A DNA stretch of 64,000 bases from Gymnopilus junonius (GCA_015501075.1 JADNYJ010000097.1:1-64000), one strand, 5' to 3'. Shown: positions 10,955 to 24,239, counted from the first letter of the stretch. A program made the numbers and translations. Notes: generated by a model not told the origin, from the sequence alone.

Positions 10955-13900
10955 ATGCCTCGTAGTGTAGTGTCTGCGTGGATGCCGCAGCATCCGCTGC
11001 TCGATGTTACGGCTTTTCATTCCGAACAAGATGGATCATGGTTTGCCCTGTACGTTTCCATATTCGATTGTAATTGATAGGACCACTGAAGAGCACTCCT
11101 TGATAGCTTGAACGACACTTTGTCTATTCCATTTCTCGTTTCTGTGCTCTTTATATGCTTTCAAGTTCTTAACGGCCTGGCGGTCTTTGTGGCATATGTT
11201 ACACGTCGCCCTTCGATCACTCCTCAAGAAGCAGAGCTGCTGGAATCGAACTCCCAGACAGAACACCCAGCCACTCTATGGCAATGGGCTCGGAATCAAG
11301 TTGATTACCTGGGTGGAAAGACCATCACGTCATACCTTGCGGCGCGTTTTGTTGGCTGCCTAGTTCTCCTTGTTCTTTTCCCCAGATCGGTTCATGAGTG
11401 TCGTCAGTCGACGTCTTATGTTGATTCGTCTCTGCCACGCCTCCTTCCGCAATGCCCTGAGGTGTTCATGACCTTTGTCTTTGTGGGTGCCAAGATCGCT
11501 TGTCGCTTTCCAGCACTCGCAGCTGACGACTCTGATGTAGTTTTACGCCTCGGTTTTAGCATTCATAAGCTTGACGGTGAAGAAATGGAGCGTGCTGGCA
11601 ACAAGGTACAACGTCATCCTTTTGCTTACTACATTTTCGGTCTATCTCCAGAGGGACATTTGGCCTTTGGCTATCGTCAATGGACGCCCTCAAGATGAAA
11701 CAGGTGGCGGACTACTATGGGTCAAGATTATGACGCTTTTTGCAACCTCGACACTCATTCCCTTGTTTATACCTCGTCGATACATACCAGTCGATCCGAA
11801 GGTAATATTCCTTCCTTTTATTCTCCTTTCCTGCTCTTTTTCTGAAACGTACCTTTTGGCAGAATCCTATGCCAGTGCCCAACGACGAACAGACATGTTC
11901 CTTATTCTCTCTCTTCTTGTATACCTTCTTAGACCCCGTCATCATGCAAGGTTATCGAGTACCGCATTGAGCTACGAGCAGTTGCCGCCCCTCTCTGATT
12001 CTGATTACGCTTCATACTTGACTGGAAAGGCGTTTCCGGGTATGGTTCAGATTTTTGTCCCTGAGACTACTTGCCGACGAAGCTTGTCTAGCATCTGGAT
12101 CCGTTCAGGGGCGGAAAGAAACCGCACCTGTTCTTCGACTGATGCGAGTGTTCCGTGAGTCCTAAAATTTCTTCCTTGTCGACGCATTGACTGACCTTCG
12201 CAGGCAAGGAATATACAATACTGGCTTTAACACTCGTTGGTCAAGGCCTCTTTCAATTCCTCGCTCCAATTGGCATCAATCGCATTCTCAAGTCCGTCTC
12301 TTCTCTGAATGTGTTCTCCGGCGGTCTCCCTCACCCTTCAGGAACAGTTATTTAGAAACCGGAGGCGAAAATGCTGACATACGTCCTTGGTTCTGGATCC
12401 TTTGTATCTTTGCTGGCCCAGCAATTCGTGCTATTTTTTTTCAGGGGTATATTTTCATTGGCACCAGGACTCTCGTCCGAACTGAGGGTCTACTGACCCA
12501 GTTGATATTTGAAACATAGTCTGCGAATCCGTCTCAGAAGTGAGAGCTCCTCAGAGACATCCAAAGGCCAAGCGAGTGAAAGTTATACTTCCACTGTTGT
12601 CGGAACTCCAGAGACGGCGTCTATCAGTTCAACGCAGGATGGTGGAGCTAGCTCATCCTCCAAAGACAGAAAGTCTAAAGTCGCCGGGTCATCATCGTCT
12701 TCACCGTCAATTTCGCAGGACATGGCGAAGGAGGTACCAAATGAAGGCAAAAACCTAATTGGCAAGATCAATAACCTCGTAACGACTGATCTGACGAATA
12801 TCGTCGAAGCGAGAGATTTCCTCGTCTTATGTGAGTGACAGTTGTCGTTCGTAAACCTCTGCCCTGACCAGCTTTCTAGTTTTGTTTATCCCTCTTCAAG
12901 TCGTCCTATCTGTTTTCTTCCTTTACAGGCTGCTCGGATGGAGGTTTGTCTCTTGTCTAAACCCGCCGATGACAGACGTTGAAGGTTTATCAAAAACCCA
13001 GTACATTTTTAGGCCTTGGGGCTATGGTTGTTCTCTTCCCTATTCCGGGGTACATTGCTAAACGCATGCAAGATCTGCAAAAGCTAAAGATGAACAAGGT
13101 CATTGGGTGGCAATTCCATTTGGAATGTGACTGTACTCACTTTTCCACAGAGTGATGCCAGGATTCAAGACGTTACGGAGGTACCTGTCGTGCTGTGTTG
13201 TGATTTCGCATTCAGTTTTGAGCCATTTGTCCAGCTGTGAATATTTTGAGGATGATTAAACTCTTCGGGTGGGAGGAAAGATAGCGAAGCGAATCGAGGG
13301 GCCGAGAGAAGACGAGCTCAATGTGTTATGGAGGTTCAAGGTAACTTGCCATAGTTCTGGGTATCGGTTACCTCTGAAGTCCCTCTATTTAGCTTTTAAG
13401 TGCCTTGAATGGGATGCTGAAGTGAGTCTATCCTTTTTGGCGTCACAGAGTATCTTGGTTAAACAACCATAACAGTTATGCAATACCCACTATCGTCATG
13501 GTGGTCACTTACGGAGGCTTCACCTTAATCATGAAAGAGGAACTCAACCGTTAGTTCCGCTATTGGGCGAAAACTTACGTGATTCACGAAATTCATATTA
13601 CATTAATAGCTTCAAAAATCTTCTCAAGCATGGCTGTCTTCAGTATCCTAAGGATTCAGCTATTCAGAACATCATCCCTCATTCAATACGTCATTACAGG
13701 TTGGTTTTATGCTGTTTTTTTGTTTGCATTAGAATGAGAGGGCTGATTGGGTTTTAGGCAAAGTTTCGCTGGACCGCTTAAACGATTTTTTAAAGCGCAC
13801 AGAGTTACTGGATTCTTTCGTAGAAACTGATGCACACGTCATCACCCCTGCTCAGGAGACTGCCTCAGTCAAGAATGATACTATCGGTTTTAGGAATGCC

Positions 13901-16900
13901 GTTTTTTCATGGTCTGTAGAACCTCAGGATGGGTCCTTGACTCCCAGAAGCCGGTCATTTAGACTTCATGTGCCCGGAGAACTTTTCTTCAAACCGGACA
14001 GTATCAACCTGATAATTGGTCCAACGTAAGGAGATATGTTCATATAACTTGAAATATATCTCATAGCCTCGAAGCGGTTCAGGAAAGACGGCCTTATTGA
14101 TGGCATTGCTAGGTATGTCTTTCTTTCTCAACGGATGGGCTTCCTCTGATGATGTAACAGGCGAAATGCATTTCATTCGTTCAAGCGCCGATTCATGGTT
14201 CAATCTACCACGAGAAGGAGGTATAGCCTATGCAGCGCAGGAGTCTTGGGTTCTCAATGAAACGATTCGTGAAAATATTTTATTTGGACTGCCTTATGAT
14301 GAAGGTCGTTACCGCAAAGGTAACTATGGTTTTTCTTTCAGCTCGACGCCCAAATGACCGTATTTTGTGGAGTGATTCAACAATGTGCTTTGGAAGAAAG
14401 ATCTAGAACTTTTCGAAGCAGGCGACCAAACTGAAGTTGGTGAAAAGGGGCTTACGCTCAGGTGCGTCAATTATTCCTGTTTAGTTCCTTGTAGAACTTA
14501 TCTATGCTATAACTTCAAGTGGAGGTCAAAAGGCCAGTTTGTCGTTGGATGCAGTTGCGAACAGCTGATCCTTATTGTTGAAACTGGACTTAGGCTCGAG
14601 TTACTCTTGCGAGAGCAATTTATTCGCCAGCGAAGATAATTCTATTAGATGACGTACTTGCTGCACTGGATACTCATACGTGCGTTCTTAAAGTTCGATC
14701 TAGGAAACTATCGCTGACCATGCAAAAGATCTTCCTGGATTGTAGATAAATGCTTTCAAGGTGATCTAGTCAAAGGACGTACGATACTGCTGGTGGTAAG
14801 CGTCGTTATATCTTAGATGGCAACTATATTCCTAACGGCACTACCTTTGGAAGACGCATAATATTGCACTCGCAACCCCTGTTGCAGGGTACATCATATC
14901 CCTCGGCCAAGATGGTACCGTTCAGACTCAGGACGTTAACCTAGAATCCGCAGTCTGGAACCCCAAACTTGCGGAAGGTATCACTTTAGATAGTGAAATA
15001 CCTGACATGGCCAACCAAGAGCTTCAGGCCCTGGCTCATAAAACACCTGGTGTTAATGACGGCAAACTCATCATGAAAGAAGATATTGCAGAAGGCCATA
15101 TAACCTGGAAATCTCTGAAATTATTCTTCTCTGGATTAGGGGGGAAATATCAGGGTCTTTTTTTCTCCATCTGGCTTTCGGGTTTTGTTTTAGCCCTATG
15201 GGGAAATACATTCCAAATTTGGTTCCTCGGTTATTGGGGCACGCAATACGAAAACCACCCACCTTCAGAAGTCCACGACATCTTGTGAGTAACTTCATAT
15301 GTTTTTGATTTGAAACTGTCTTTGATAAACGCAGTTATATATCCATTTATTCCTTGGGCTTGTTGATAACACTGGGCACGTTCAATGGAGCCTACCTCTT
15401 CTACATGCTTGGATCTATTAGAGCATCTAGAACTATAAACACATTACTCATCAATTCTGTTTTGACCAGCACTCTCAGGTAAACTATTAACCTTCTTATG
15501 CTTACAACTTACTAAACTTATATTATGTAGATGGCTAGATGAGACTCCAACTGGTAGAATCATTTCACGATGCACGCAAGACATCCGCGCAGTCGATAGT
15601 GCCATTCCCCAGGGACTCGGTGACCTCGCAGAATTGAGTATTTCCGTCATCACAAGTATCGGTACTATTGTCATATTCACTCCACTATTTCTTTTTCCTG
15701 CAATTGCAATGACTGCTTTTGTTTTATTTCTTGGTAATGTGTACTTAAAGGCGCAACTTTCGGTTAAACGGGAAATGAGGTATGTACTATCTGACATGTG
15801 CCAATTGCAAGCATATTAATTATATCAAGTAACGCCCGGTCTCCCTTGTTAGCTCATTTCAGCGCAGCCATTTCTGGCGTAGGTCAGCCTATTCCTCATC
15901 CTTCAAAGGCATGTCTCTCATTTCAACAGTTTCTATTCGTGCATACGGAGCACAGGCTTTTTTCAAAGCCGAATCCTTGAAACGAGTTGATCACTATGTC
16001 AGAATCGCAAGAACGTCCTACAACTTGAATCGGTGGATCGCAATACGAATTGACTTCCTTGGAGACTTCTTCACTGCTTCCCTGGCCGCATACCTCGTTA
16101 TGGACATTCACTGGGCTCGGCCAATACCGGTTTTATTTTAAATCTGGCCGTCGATTTCTGTTCCTTCATTCTATTCTGGGTTAGGTTATTCAACGATTTT
16201 GAAGTACAGGGCAACAGGTCAGGTTTTTCTTTTTAAACTGTTTTCATGCGTCAATTTCCTGTCAGTTTGGAGCGTATTCAAGGGTTCATCGACATTGAGC
16301 ATGAACCTCTATCGTCCGAAGGAGGAAAACCCCCAGCCGCATGGCCTTCGAGCGGGGACTTCGAGTAGAGAAACTATCAGCTCGTTATTCAGAGGTAAAA
16401 AAAATGGATTTTATCATTACAATACACGTCTCGACTTCCCTTGAAATTATCAGACAGGCCCAAAAGTTCTGCACGATTTAACTTTCCATATTTCTTCAGG
16501 AGAAAGGGTTGGTATAGGTAGGTGTCTATTCGAGCATTTGATAAAGTTACTCATTGACCATTCACGAAGTTGGAAGAACTGGCAGTGGAAAGGTTACACG
16601 ACCGTTCTTCATGATCGTTGAATACCACCTGATTTTCTCCTTTCCTGCCAGAGCTCGTTGACCCTTGCCTTGCTGCGATGCATAATTACTGAAGGCCTTG
16701 TTTACTATGACTGTTTACCGACCAATAAGCTCAACCTGAATGCCTTGAGGTCAAACATTACTATCATTCCACAGATGGTACGTGAGGCCGTCGTGAACTG
16801 CAGAGCCTCTTCTCACATATTAACGATAGCCCGAGCTTCTCAGCGGTACTTGCTGCGCAGTCTGGGAACGACAATTTAGTCCGGCTGACGTTTAATTGCC

Positions 16901-17728
16901 TTAGGTACTCTGCGCCGTAACTTGGATCTATTTGACCAACATGACGACGCCACACTGAACGATGCCCTTCGTGCTGCGGGTTTATTCTCATTGCAGGAAG
17001 AAGCCAGCGAAGCGCATATCACTCTTGACAGTAATATTGCTAGCGGTGGGAGCAATTTATCAATCGGTCAGAGACAAATACTCGCCCTTGCGAGAGCCAT
17101 GATTCGAGGCAGCAACTGCTTATTCTGGACGAAGGTTGGTCAACCCGAGGTTCTTGTGGCGTCTTTCAAACTGAATTTGATCTTCCTCAGCGACATCTGC
17201 AATTGGTATTATTTTCGGTCTAAGTCCTGTAAAGCATGTGCTCTTGCTAACGTGGTCTGTTGCATGTACAAGATTACAAAACCGATTCGGTGATTCAAAG
17301 GACGTTACGGCACCAACTGCCATCGGATGTGACCGTTATTACGGTAGCGCATCGACTTCAAACAATAATGGACGCTGATAAAATTGTAAATTGCATAACT
17401 TTCCCAATTTTATGGTGCTGACAAAAAAGAAGATGGTTTTGGACAATGGTCGAATCGTAAGTAATCCATTTTTCTACTGTATTACTTTGTTCATCGTCCT
17501 CTACAGGGTGAATTTGACAGGCCTAGTGTGCTTCTTCAGAAAGAAGATGGCTGCTCAGGGCGTTGGTTGACGGAAGCGGAGACAAGAGTACACTATATGC
17601 AATGGCCGAAGAAAAAGCTTGACCTTCTCACCATCATCAGCTGGCGAGTGTGTCTGACATTTCTACTATGGTGCCTTATCATTAGGAATCTCATGGGTAA
17701 ATTCTCCTCAGAGAGTCGCTGTAACTGA
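10955..17728 (+). CDS. ABC transporter, ABCC (MRP) subfamily, full-length with apparent frameshifts
   Basis: A many-exon gene encodes a full transporter that should move organic anions or conjugates across the plasma or vacuolar membrane. Layout: an N-terminal membrane region ([16 protein letters not shown]); an ABCC linker ([25 protein letters not shown]); TMD1 ([35 protein letters not shown]); NBD1 with Walker [12 protein letters not shown], signature [13 protein letters not shown] and Walker B IILLDD; TMD2 ([29 protein letters not shown]); NBD2 ([47 protein letters not shown]). Single-base breaks appear near 14396 (+1), 16360 (-1) and 17115 (-1, just before NBD2 Walker B). One NBD1 intron is best read as GC-AG. 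The C-terminus after [13 protein letters not shown] is uncertain. Functional status depends on whether the breaks are real. Confidence 0.85.
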
Positions 17729-18370
17729 TAATTAAAGTCTCAAAATTTATCCAATTGAATTGTATGCCAGAAAAGCCCCGCAAAGCCATGTAATGGCCTC
17801 TGCATCATCAGACAGTCACTAAAATTGTCGCTGGGGGGTATCGAGGACCTTTGGAGTAAGTTCTACGTACAAATGGAACCATGTGTACTTGGATTGAAAA
17901 AAGTCCGAAAGAAAAATGACAGTAATGATGACAATAGATGTCAGGTCCGGACCATGAAGGCTACTACCTAAATACCTAAAAATCAAGAAATATGGTCCAT
18001 CCGTAAATAAATTACAAAGCAGAAATCGACTATAGAGTCGATGTTAATAATAAGGAAGAATTATCATAACTATTGTCAGTGTTTTTGACCGAAATGTAGG
18101 AAATGCAGAAAATCCAAAGCACGGTGTTAAGTAGGTCAGTAGCATGAATCGTCATTACGTGACAACGCAATGGACCGCGGTCAAGGGCCTGCGCAGATTG
18201 AGGTTGGCAGAGAGGCATTAACGGCATTCCAAGGACTATAGAGTAGACACAAGTAAGATATTAATATCGAAAAAAAAGATAGCGTTACAGCTTACTCGGG
18301 ATATGGGCATCCAGAGATAGGTCTGAGCGGCGAAGACGACGTGAGCTAAAGAAGAGAAGAAGGGAAGACT
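17729..18370. other. Intergenic between convergent genes
   Basis: AT-rich 3' flanks of the ABC transporter (+) and the glucanase (-). No gene, repeat or RNA was recognised. Confidence 0.6.
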
Positions 18371-21300
18371 TTAGACGCACACGTAGGCGGGGTCGTTGTC
18401 ACCGGGGTTGACCCAACCTGTCCCTACGGAAGCCGACGGGGCCGCCGTAAACGTGGGGACTGCCAAAGTCTTCAAGGATCCCGTGGGTGTATAAGTCGGC
18501 AGCAAGGCAACCTGAGTTCCTGAGAAGGACGGGGAAATAGTGGCAGGAGGGAAGGTATGGGAGGCGCTTTGAACAGGGTTGATGGTACCCGCACCAGCCT
18601 TTGAAAAAGAATACCGGAGGGAAAGACGTCGGATCAGAACGAAGAGAAGAACGGACACAATACAGACACTCACGCCTCCGGTCGCTGTCGACGGGAAATT
18701 CCCGTCAAATATTTGACTTGAGCCAAGGACTGATGCACAGTGGCCCGCGGCATCCCTTGGGTCTTGAGGACGCGAGTTAGCTTAAGTGTTTGGACATGAC
18801 CTCTGAGAAATGCACCTTTAGGAACCCAGCCTTGTTGCAAGCCCAGTCGGTAGTGCCACATTGGAGAAGACGACGTCCCAAGGACTGTAGAGTTGCCGAT
18901 TTTCCAGGTCCAGAAAAAGAAATTTTGAAGAGCATCCATGGTAGCAAGGGTTACATCCAAAAGGCTTGCAGTCGTGGCAGGGGTATATGCCTATGAATAG
19001 TATCCAGTTAGCTCAAGCGATAAGTTGAACCCAATTGCCTCCAATCCAATTACAAAAGCTGCTCCCTGGAAAAAGGGGTAAGATACTCACGGCCCAGTTA
19101 TCCCAAACTTCGCAGCCACTGGGACTGGAACCAATTCCATTTAACCTGCGAAGGAATAGAAAAAACAGTGCTCCTGGTCAGATGCTCGGATAAAAAGTGA
19201 ACCTCCCACAGATCCGGGGAAAGGCACCACTTACCATAGTCCACAGTTGTTGATAGCAGCTGAGAACTCTCCACCGAGTGTCACTCCAAAGGCTTTTTGG
19301 GATTGATTCGTCGCGATCGCCCAGCCACTGAGAAATAGAAGTCAGGCAAGTTCGGTAAATCCCCAAACGGAAGGGCTGGACAGCAATTTATGATTTGAAC
19401 AGTTGGGCGGCGGGACATACCATGGTTTGGCTGCCATTTGCTCAGGCCTAAGAAGGAGGTTAAATATAAGTTACAATATCACCAATTGCGGTATTGCTAG
19501 GATAGCAAAACGTACGTGTCGGTAGTGTCGCCCTCGAATGCCAGGTACTAACGTTTTGATAAGCGTTGTGATGTCAAGTGTTAGTTGTCCGCTATGTCCC
19601 TCGCCAACAGAGAGGCCGATCGAAATCCTACTTACCGGATGTTGGTCCAAAGCCAGGCGATCGGCACCAGCTAGAAAGCTACAGAAAAAGAATGTTTCGT
19701 CAGAAGGTTCAAATGGAGGAATGGGGCCAGAGGAATTAGTGTGAAGACAAGTTAGCTTACCCTTCCCAGATGGCTACCTACATGAATTGAAAAATGTAAA
19801 TTGGGACATCAATTCGCGAATAAACCGAGGAACAGCCGTACCCCTTGGAAACCCTCGTGGATAGCGACATATGGGCCATTGCCAGATCCAACTCCTCTAC
19901 AGAAGAAGTAAGTCGTGTGAATACAAGATCGTCTTATAGGCGAAACACAAAGTAAAAGACAACCAGACAGCGGAGAGCCCGGAAAGGCAGCCAAACATGT
20001 GGCGATAAAAATGGAATACAAGGAGACAAGCAGCAACGACGACAACATACGTTGAGTTTCTGATGGTTTGGTATGCCTCCATATAGTAACTTTGGATGCT
20101 CTGCTGCCCAATTGTCGCCCAAAGGATTTCGTTTACAATGCCGAAACTACAGTCGGATCACGTTAGAGTGGTACTCTAATTTGTGAAGTAATAAGACGTA
20201 CATGGGGACAACATCCCGATATTCGGGCTGACTTATGAACTCTGTGATAATCCTAAGGTAAGTCAACGTACGCTGGGCATTTGCGATACCCATGACTCCG
20301 TTCATGCTATATTTTTTGCCAAGTAGCAAAGAATGGGTTGGAAAGGTAAGATGGAAAGCAATTAGTGGCGCGCATGTCTATATTTGCATGATGCTAGGAG
20401 ACCGTGGACTCGGGAAATACTCACAAATTCACAGATCCAGCTTATCAAAGAGATACTCTTGTCAATTTGTGCAAGCTTAATGAAAGACCAAAAAAATGCA
20501 TACTTTTTCCTGAATGATTCTAAGGAGAAACGGTGAGAAGGACCCGCCAAAACGTCATACTGACTCACCCATCCATTCTGGCTTCCAGGAAGAGCATGAA
20601 GATCGAGGTAAATTCGGATCCCGTACTTCCTAGCCCATTCGATCCTATCAAGAGACGTCGACGGATGAGCAAGTTTGCCATAGAAGTACTCATCCAACAA
20701 GCTGAAGCTCACGCTTTGAGGAAGTACTTCCAAGAAGTCCCGACCAAGAAAGGTTCGTCGTTTATGGCTTCGATAGCCCAGAATCCGATCGGAATTCGAA
20801 CCCAGTTGAGCCCAGCCGCTACAAAGAGTGAAAAACACATAATGATAAACGACCAAGAGCTGACCTGCAATTTCAGCAAAATCTTCCTCCGTCTAAAGAG
20901 AATATCAGAGAATGTACAATAACCAAGCGCAATAAACTGACGATAAAGGTTTTGTAATGATCCTCCATTTTGCTGGCCAGATCACTGCCCATAGCGATAG
21001 AAAGGGTCCATTCGTCAATGACCTGGATTTTCGAGCTATTGATGTATTCTTCATATAGTGCTGGCACAATGAACGGCTCAGTCACTAAAGAATGTCAATT
21101 CGAGGTCGAATGAGGGTATTCGAGTACTTCACCTAGCCATCCACTGAAATAAATGATTTGTTAATGATTACTATTGTCATAAGAAACCGCGTACTCACCC
21201 CAGATTGACACCTTTGATGACATCCGTACCCCACACCCACGTATCCTGACCCACTCGTGGACTCCAGCTTTGAGCCTTCCCACCGGGTGCGAAGGGCTGC

Positions 21301-21891
21301 TTCGGATCCATAGCCCAGTCGCCACCATAGGTATTGGTATACACGAAGCTCGTGCCATCTTCCATCGTAATCCTGCTGCCAGTCTTTCCAGATGTCGCTG
21401 CTGATGGTGAAGCAGTAGGACTCGATTTACCCGCACTGCCTGTGTTCGTACTAGTGTTTCCGCCACTAAACGCTGTTGAAGGTGTTGAATTTTTCTTATT
21501 TCTGGTAAGCCCCACGCCGAGTCCAACGCCGAGTCCAATAAGTGCGACAACCACAACGAATAAACCAATCAGGGCATATGTCCTCTTTTTGCTCTTCGCC
21601 TGGGCCATCCGTCGTGAGCTCAAGGGCTCGCGGTAGGGTAAGGGTACGTCAGGTTGCTCTAACGCTGATCTCTCGCCTGGGGAAGGTTCGTCGCGATAAC
21701 CTCGATACTGTGTATCAACCCAAGAGAATGTAAGCGTGCCAGGTTCTAGAAAACGCGTACTTGACACCATGAGCTTACCATGTTCATTAGCTGATTGTCC
21801 CATGGATCATTAGATCATTTTGAGAGTCAAAGGCAGGAGAAGGGGCTCGCGAGAGCTCATGCTCTTCCTTCAGGGCGTCGTAGTGGGTCAT
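18371..21891 (-). CDS. Exo-beta-1,3-glucanase, GH5 subfamily 9, membrane-anchored
   Basis: This glucan exo-hydrolase acts on cell-wall beta-1,3-glucan. After a cytosolic Pro/Arg-rich tail, KKRTYALIGLFVVVVALIG forms a type II membrane anchor, followed by a Ser/Thr linker (PTASPSAATSG). The catalytic domain starts VIKGVNLGGWLV (about 21200) and continues RIPIGFWAIE, YLDLHALPGSQNGW, SQPEYRDVVPM and FGIVNEILWATIG (acid/base Glu, about 20130). It then has DRLALDQHP, YLAFEGDTTDT, VTLGGEFSAAINNCGLW (nucleophile Glu, about 19270), FFFWTWKIG and LGLQQGWVP. It ends with a Pro/Thr-rich tail (TYTPTGSLKTL) and NDPAYVCV. Many short introns separate these. I prefer the start at 21891 (MTHYDALKEEHE), but it joins the next exon only through a one-base shift near 21810, so the N-terminus is less sure than the enzyme. 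Confidence 0.88.
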
Positions 21892-22870
21892 GGTAGAAGG
21901 CAACAGCGGCGAGAGAAGACCCTACGAGATCCATTGCGGTCAGCATTAAACTTCACCGCACTAAGGCTTTCGGGGGTCGGCTTATTTCCCCATATGGACA
22001 CTTACTTTATTTTCCGAACCTTTGGATATTTCGACGACTGGGTGCGTAGTACGTTACAGATGGTTTAGCTGGAAAAGAGAGAGCTTTTGTGCAACCTTAT
22101 GAAATTGAAGATAATTTATTCCAAGTCGCCGCTGCCGGCAGCTCACTGAATGAGGCTTGGGCCTTTCCTCGGCACAACTTGGGCACAATGCGGCTTTAAT
22201 TCCGAACGGACTGCAGGCCGCCTTGAGGCTCAGGCCACCCCACTCCTCACGCCCTTCAAACATTGTAAGATATCTATGGACCTGGCAATGAATGCGCAGG
22301 TATTTAGAAAAAAAAGTGAGCAAGCTAGAGGATATCCATTGGTGCAAATTCCTTGAAACGTACAGCAATACATATATCTTGAAAGTCTCGAAGGTGATTA
22401 ACGGGTGGTTACAATCACACCTGAAGGTTAAGGCAAGACACTGGATATTCTCTTTATCATCAATACAACCTCAGACCTAACTTTAGGCGCGCGAGAATGT
22501 TATGGCAGCAACGTATAATGGTCCAGGGCCTCCAGGCGCACTCAAGTAATTCCTTCAAATCCAACATTTCGCAGTGCGAGCTAAATACTATTGCCTACGG
22601 TCGATCGCGCTGGGTAAATCAAGAAAATTGTTACTGGATTGGAGCCTGCATTGTAACTTATAGGCAACCATCAGGGAGCTATTTGGGACTCGGGAGGGAC
22701 ATAATTATTAAGCTGCTTCGAGGCAACTTTAAGTTATGAAGCACCAGGGACAAAAATTCCGGAGTGGAATTCGGACGACATGGTCGTGCGGATTTGAGCT
22801 CTGAAACCAATCACGCATTGTCCTCGCCGTGTCGGTCATGAGCACTGGTTGACCGATCGTTCGGCTGGGT
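21892..22870. other. Intergenic, nothing recognised
   Basis: Upstream of the glucanase start. Small open frames exist on both strands but none shows splice context, family motifs or a convincing start. The promoter of the glucanase should lie at its left edge. Confidence 0.5.
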
Positions 22871-22882
22871 ATTTATCTGCCA

Positions 22883-22914
22883 GTTATCTGCCCGGCAACC
22901 TCCGGGCAGGTAAC
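22883..22914. repeat. Inverted repeat (stem-loop) with GTTATCTGCCCGG arms
   Basis: GTTATCTGCCCGG is followed six bases later by its near-perfect reverse complement CCGGGCAGGTAAC (one mismatch). The arms share GTTATCTGCC with the palindrome at 23067, about 180 bp away. This may be an end or subterminal repeat of a small DNA transposon. Confidence 0.6.
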
Positions 22915-23066
22915 TCGACAGTCTTTTCTGAAGATTTAAAGCGTCAGTTTTCAAATATGTGCTCTGAATGTTCTCAAGCACGTATAGTAGCATGCTCTAA
23001 GTAGTTCTGCTGGTTTAAAATTATTATTTTTTTGGTTGAGCTGCTATAACAAACCAAAAACGTTGT

Positions 23067-23092
23067 AAGTTATCTGCCATGGCAGATAACTT
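23067..23092. repeat. Perfect 26-bp palindrome centred on CCATGG
   Basis: AAGTTATCTGCCA is followed directly by its exact reverse complement. It carries the same GTTATCTGCC word as the stem-loop at 22883-22914. Together the two could mark a short non-autonomous element, or a binding site for a dimeric protein. Confidence 0.7.
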
Positions 23093-23099
23093 GGCACGT

Positions 23100-23740
23100 G
23101 ATTGGGTGCCCACTCCTCGCATACTCTGCCACCATCTGGCTGTTATAAAAATGCAGAAAATCCAGATAAAAATTTAAATCTGTAGAACATGAACCTGAAT
23201 GTGTTTGAACAGGTACAGAATAAAAAATTACCTGTCAGTCTCTTTTCCTAAGCTGCAATTAGAGCAAAATTAGAGATTTAACCCTTGCTACAGCTCAGAT
23301 AGTCACATTGGGCTTCACTGGGTGGCTGTTTTGTATGAGGACCAGATAACTACTATGAAAGAAGGTGACGTGAAGAATATCCACATAAGTGGGGCAGCCA
23401 TTTCAAGGGCAAAATCCGGCCACATTGGGCTCTACTTATCACACATCAACTTCGCGCGTCAGCGCGAGAAGAAAAAATTGACACTTGCGTGAGCTCAGTA
23501 AAAAGATGGACTGATTTATGAACAATTGAAGAGGGTGCCGAAGAGATTTTGACCGTTTCTCAAATTCTTTGAATCTCCCCCTTTTCTCTATTTTTTAATT
23601 CTTTTTCGTGCCGAAAATACCCAGCCTATTTATGGGTAAACCTGAGCACTGCCACCATATTTAAAATTATATTTACACCAGTGTCACTTGCTAAATAGCG
23701 GCCAAATCCGACCGCTGCCGGGTCCGTTTAGACCCTGTAA
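23100..23740. other. Intergenic, AT-rich, nothing recognised
   Basis: No supported gene. Scattered GCAGAAAATCC and AGATAACT words echo the neighbouring palindromes but do not form a clear repeat by eye. Confidence 0.4.
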
Positions 23741-23762
23741 TTCGGTGTGTCACCGTCACCCA

Positions 23763-24231
23763 TGATGTTGTCGTCTCGGCCCATCAAGAACGATAAATTT
23801 ACTAAAAGTCTCCGAAATATCTACATCCCGAGCGCTATCAAGGAAAAAATATCAGAATTCGAATCTAATAACCCGCCACCATCACGCCAAATACCTGGCT
23901 CCATTATTTCCCGATTTCGAAGGGATGCTTGTGTTTTTTCTCCTTCCTTCTGTCATCGACAATTATACCCTTGGCCAACCTTCCACAGTCCTTTTAGAAA
24001 AATTCTGGACACCATTGGTTCGCGCGCTGAGAATCTCCGAACGCCGAGACCCTGTCAATAATGAGGGTATGTTATGTCCGTTTGGAAAAAGGTGGAAGGG
24101 TCTACTCCATCTCCACAGACTTTGTGTCCATCCCACTTACGGACGACAGATCTCTTACGTAGGAACTTCGGAACCCACTCTCGGTGCCTCTAGACGTTTG
24201 CGAGAACTTCTTCCTAAGATCTTCTGATTTT
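23763..24231 (+). CDS. Unrecognised putative coding segment
   Basis: The frame from 23763 reads as a credible protein (RPIKNDKFTKSLRNIYIPSA; KEKISEFESNN; QIPGSIISRFRR). A second frame carries on with VIDNYTLGQPSTVLLEKFW and RALRISERRDPVNNE. A 52-nt GTATGT...CACAG intron (about 24066-24117) would then lead to FVSIPLTDDRSL. Joining the first two segments needs a frame change near 23925. I know no family for it. It may be a decayed gene or one containing a further unseen intron. Confidence 0.3.
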
Positions 24232-24239
24232 CAGGACAA

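Noticed and set aside
11715..11945. Minus-strand frame opposite the ABC transporter
   Set aside because: Antisense to conserved ABCC sequence and without motifs.
12509..12758. Ser-rich frame as a separate gene
   Set aside because: It is the Ser-rich linker inside the ABC transporter TMD1, flanked by LIFE/SLRIRLR and [10 protein letters not shown] on either side.
20362..20856. 165-codon minus frame in the glucanase
   Set aside because: It reads through introns of the GH5 gene; only parts (such as WARKYGIRIYLDLHALPG) are real exon.
21334..21636. Plus-strand frame opposite the glucanase membrane anchor
   Set aside because: Its hydrophobicity mirrors the antisense of the anchor and Ser/Thr linker.
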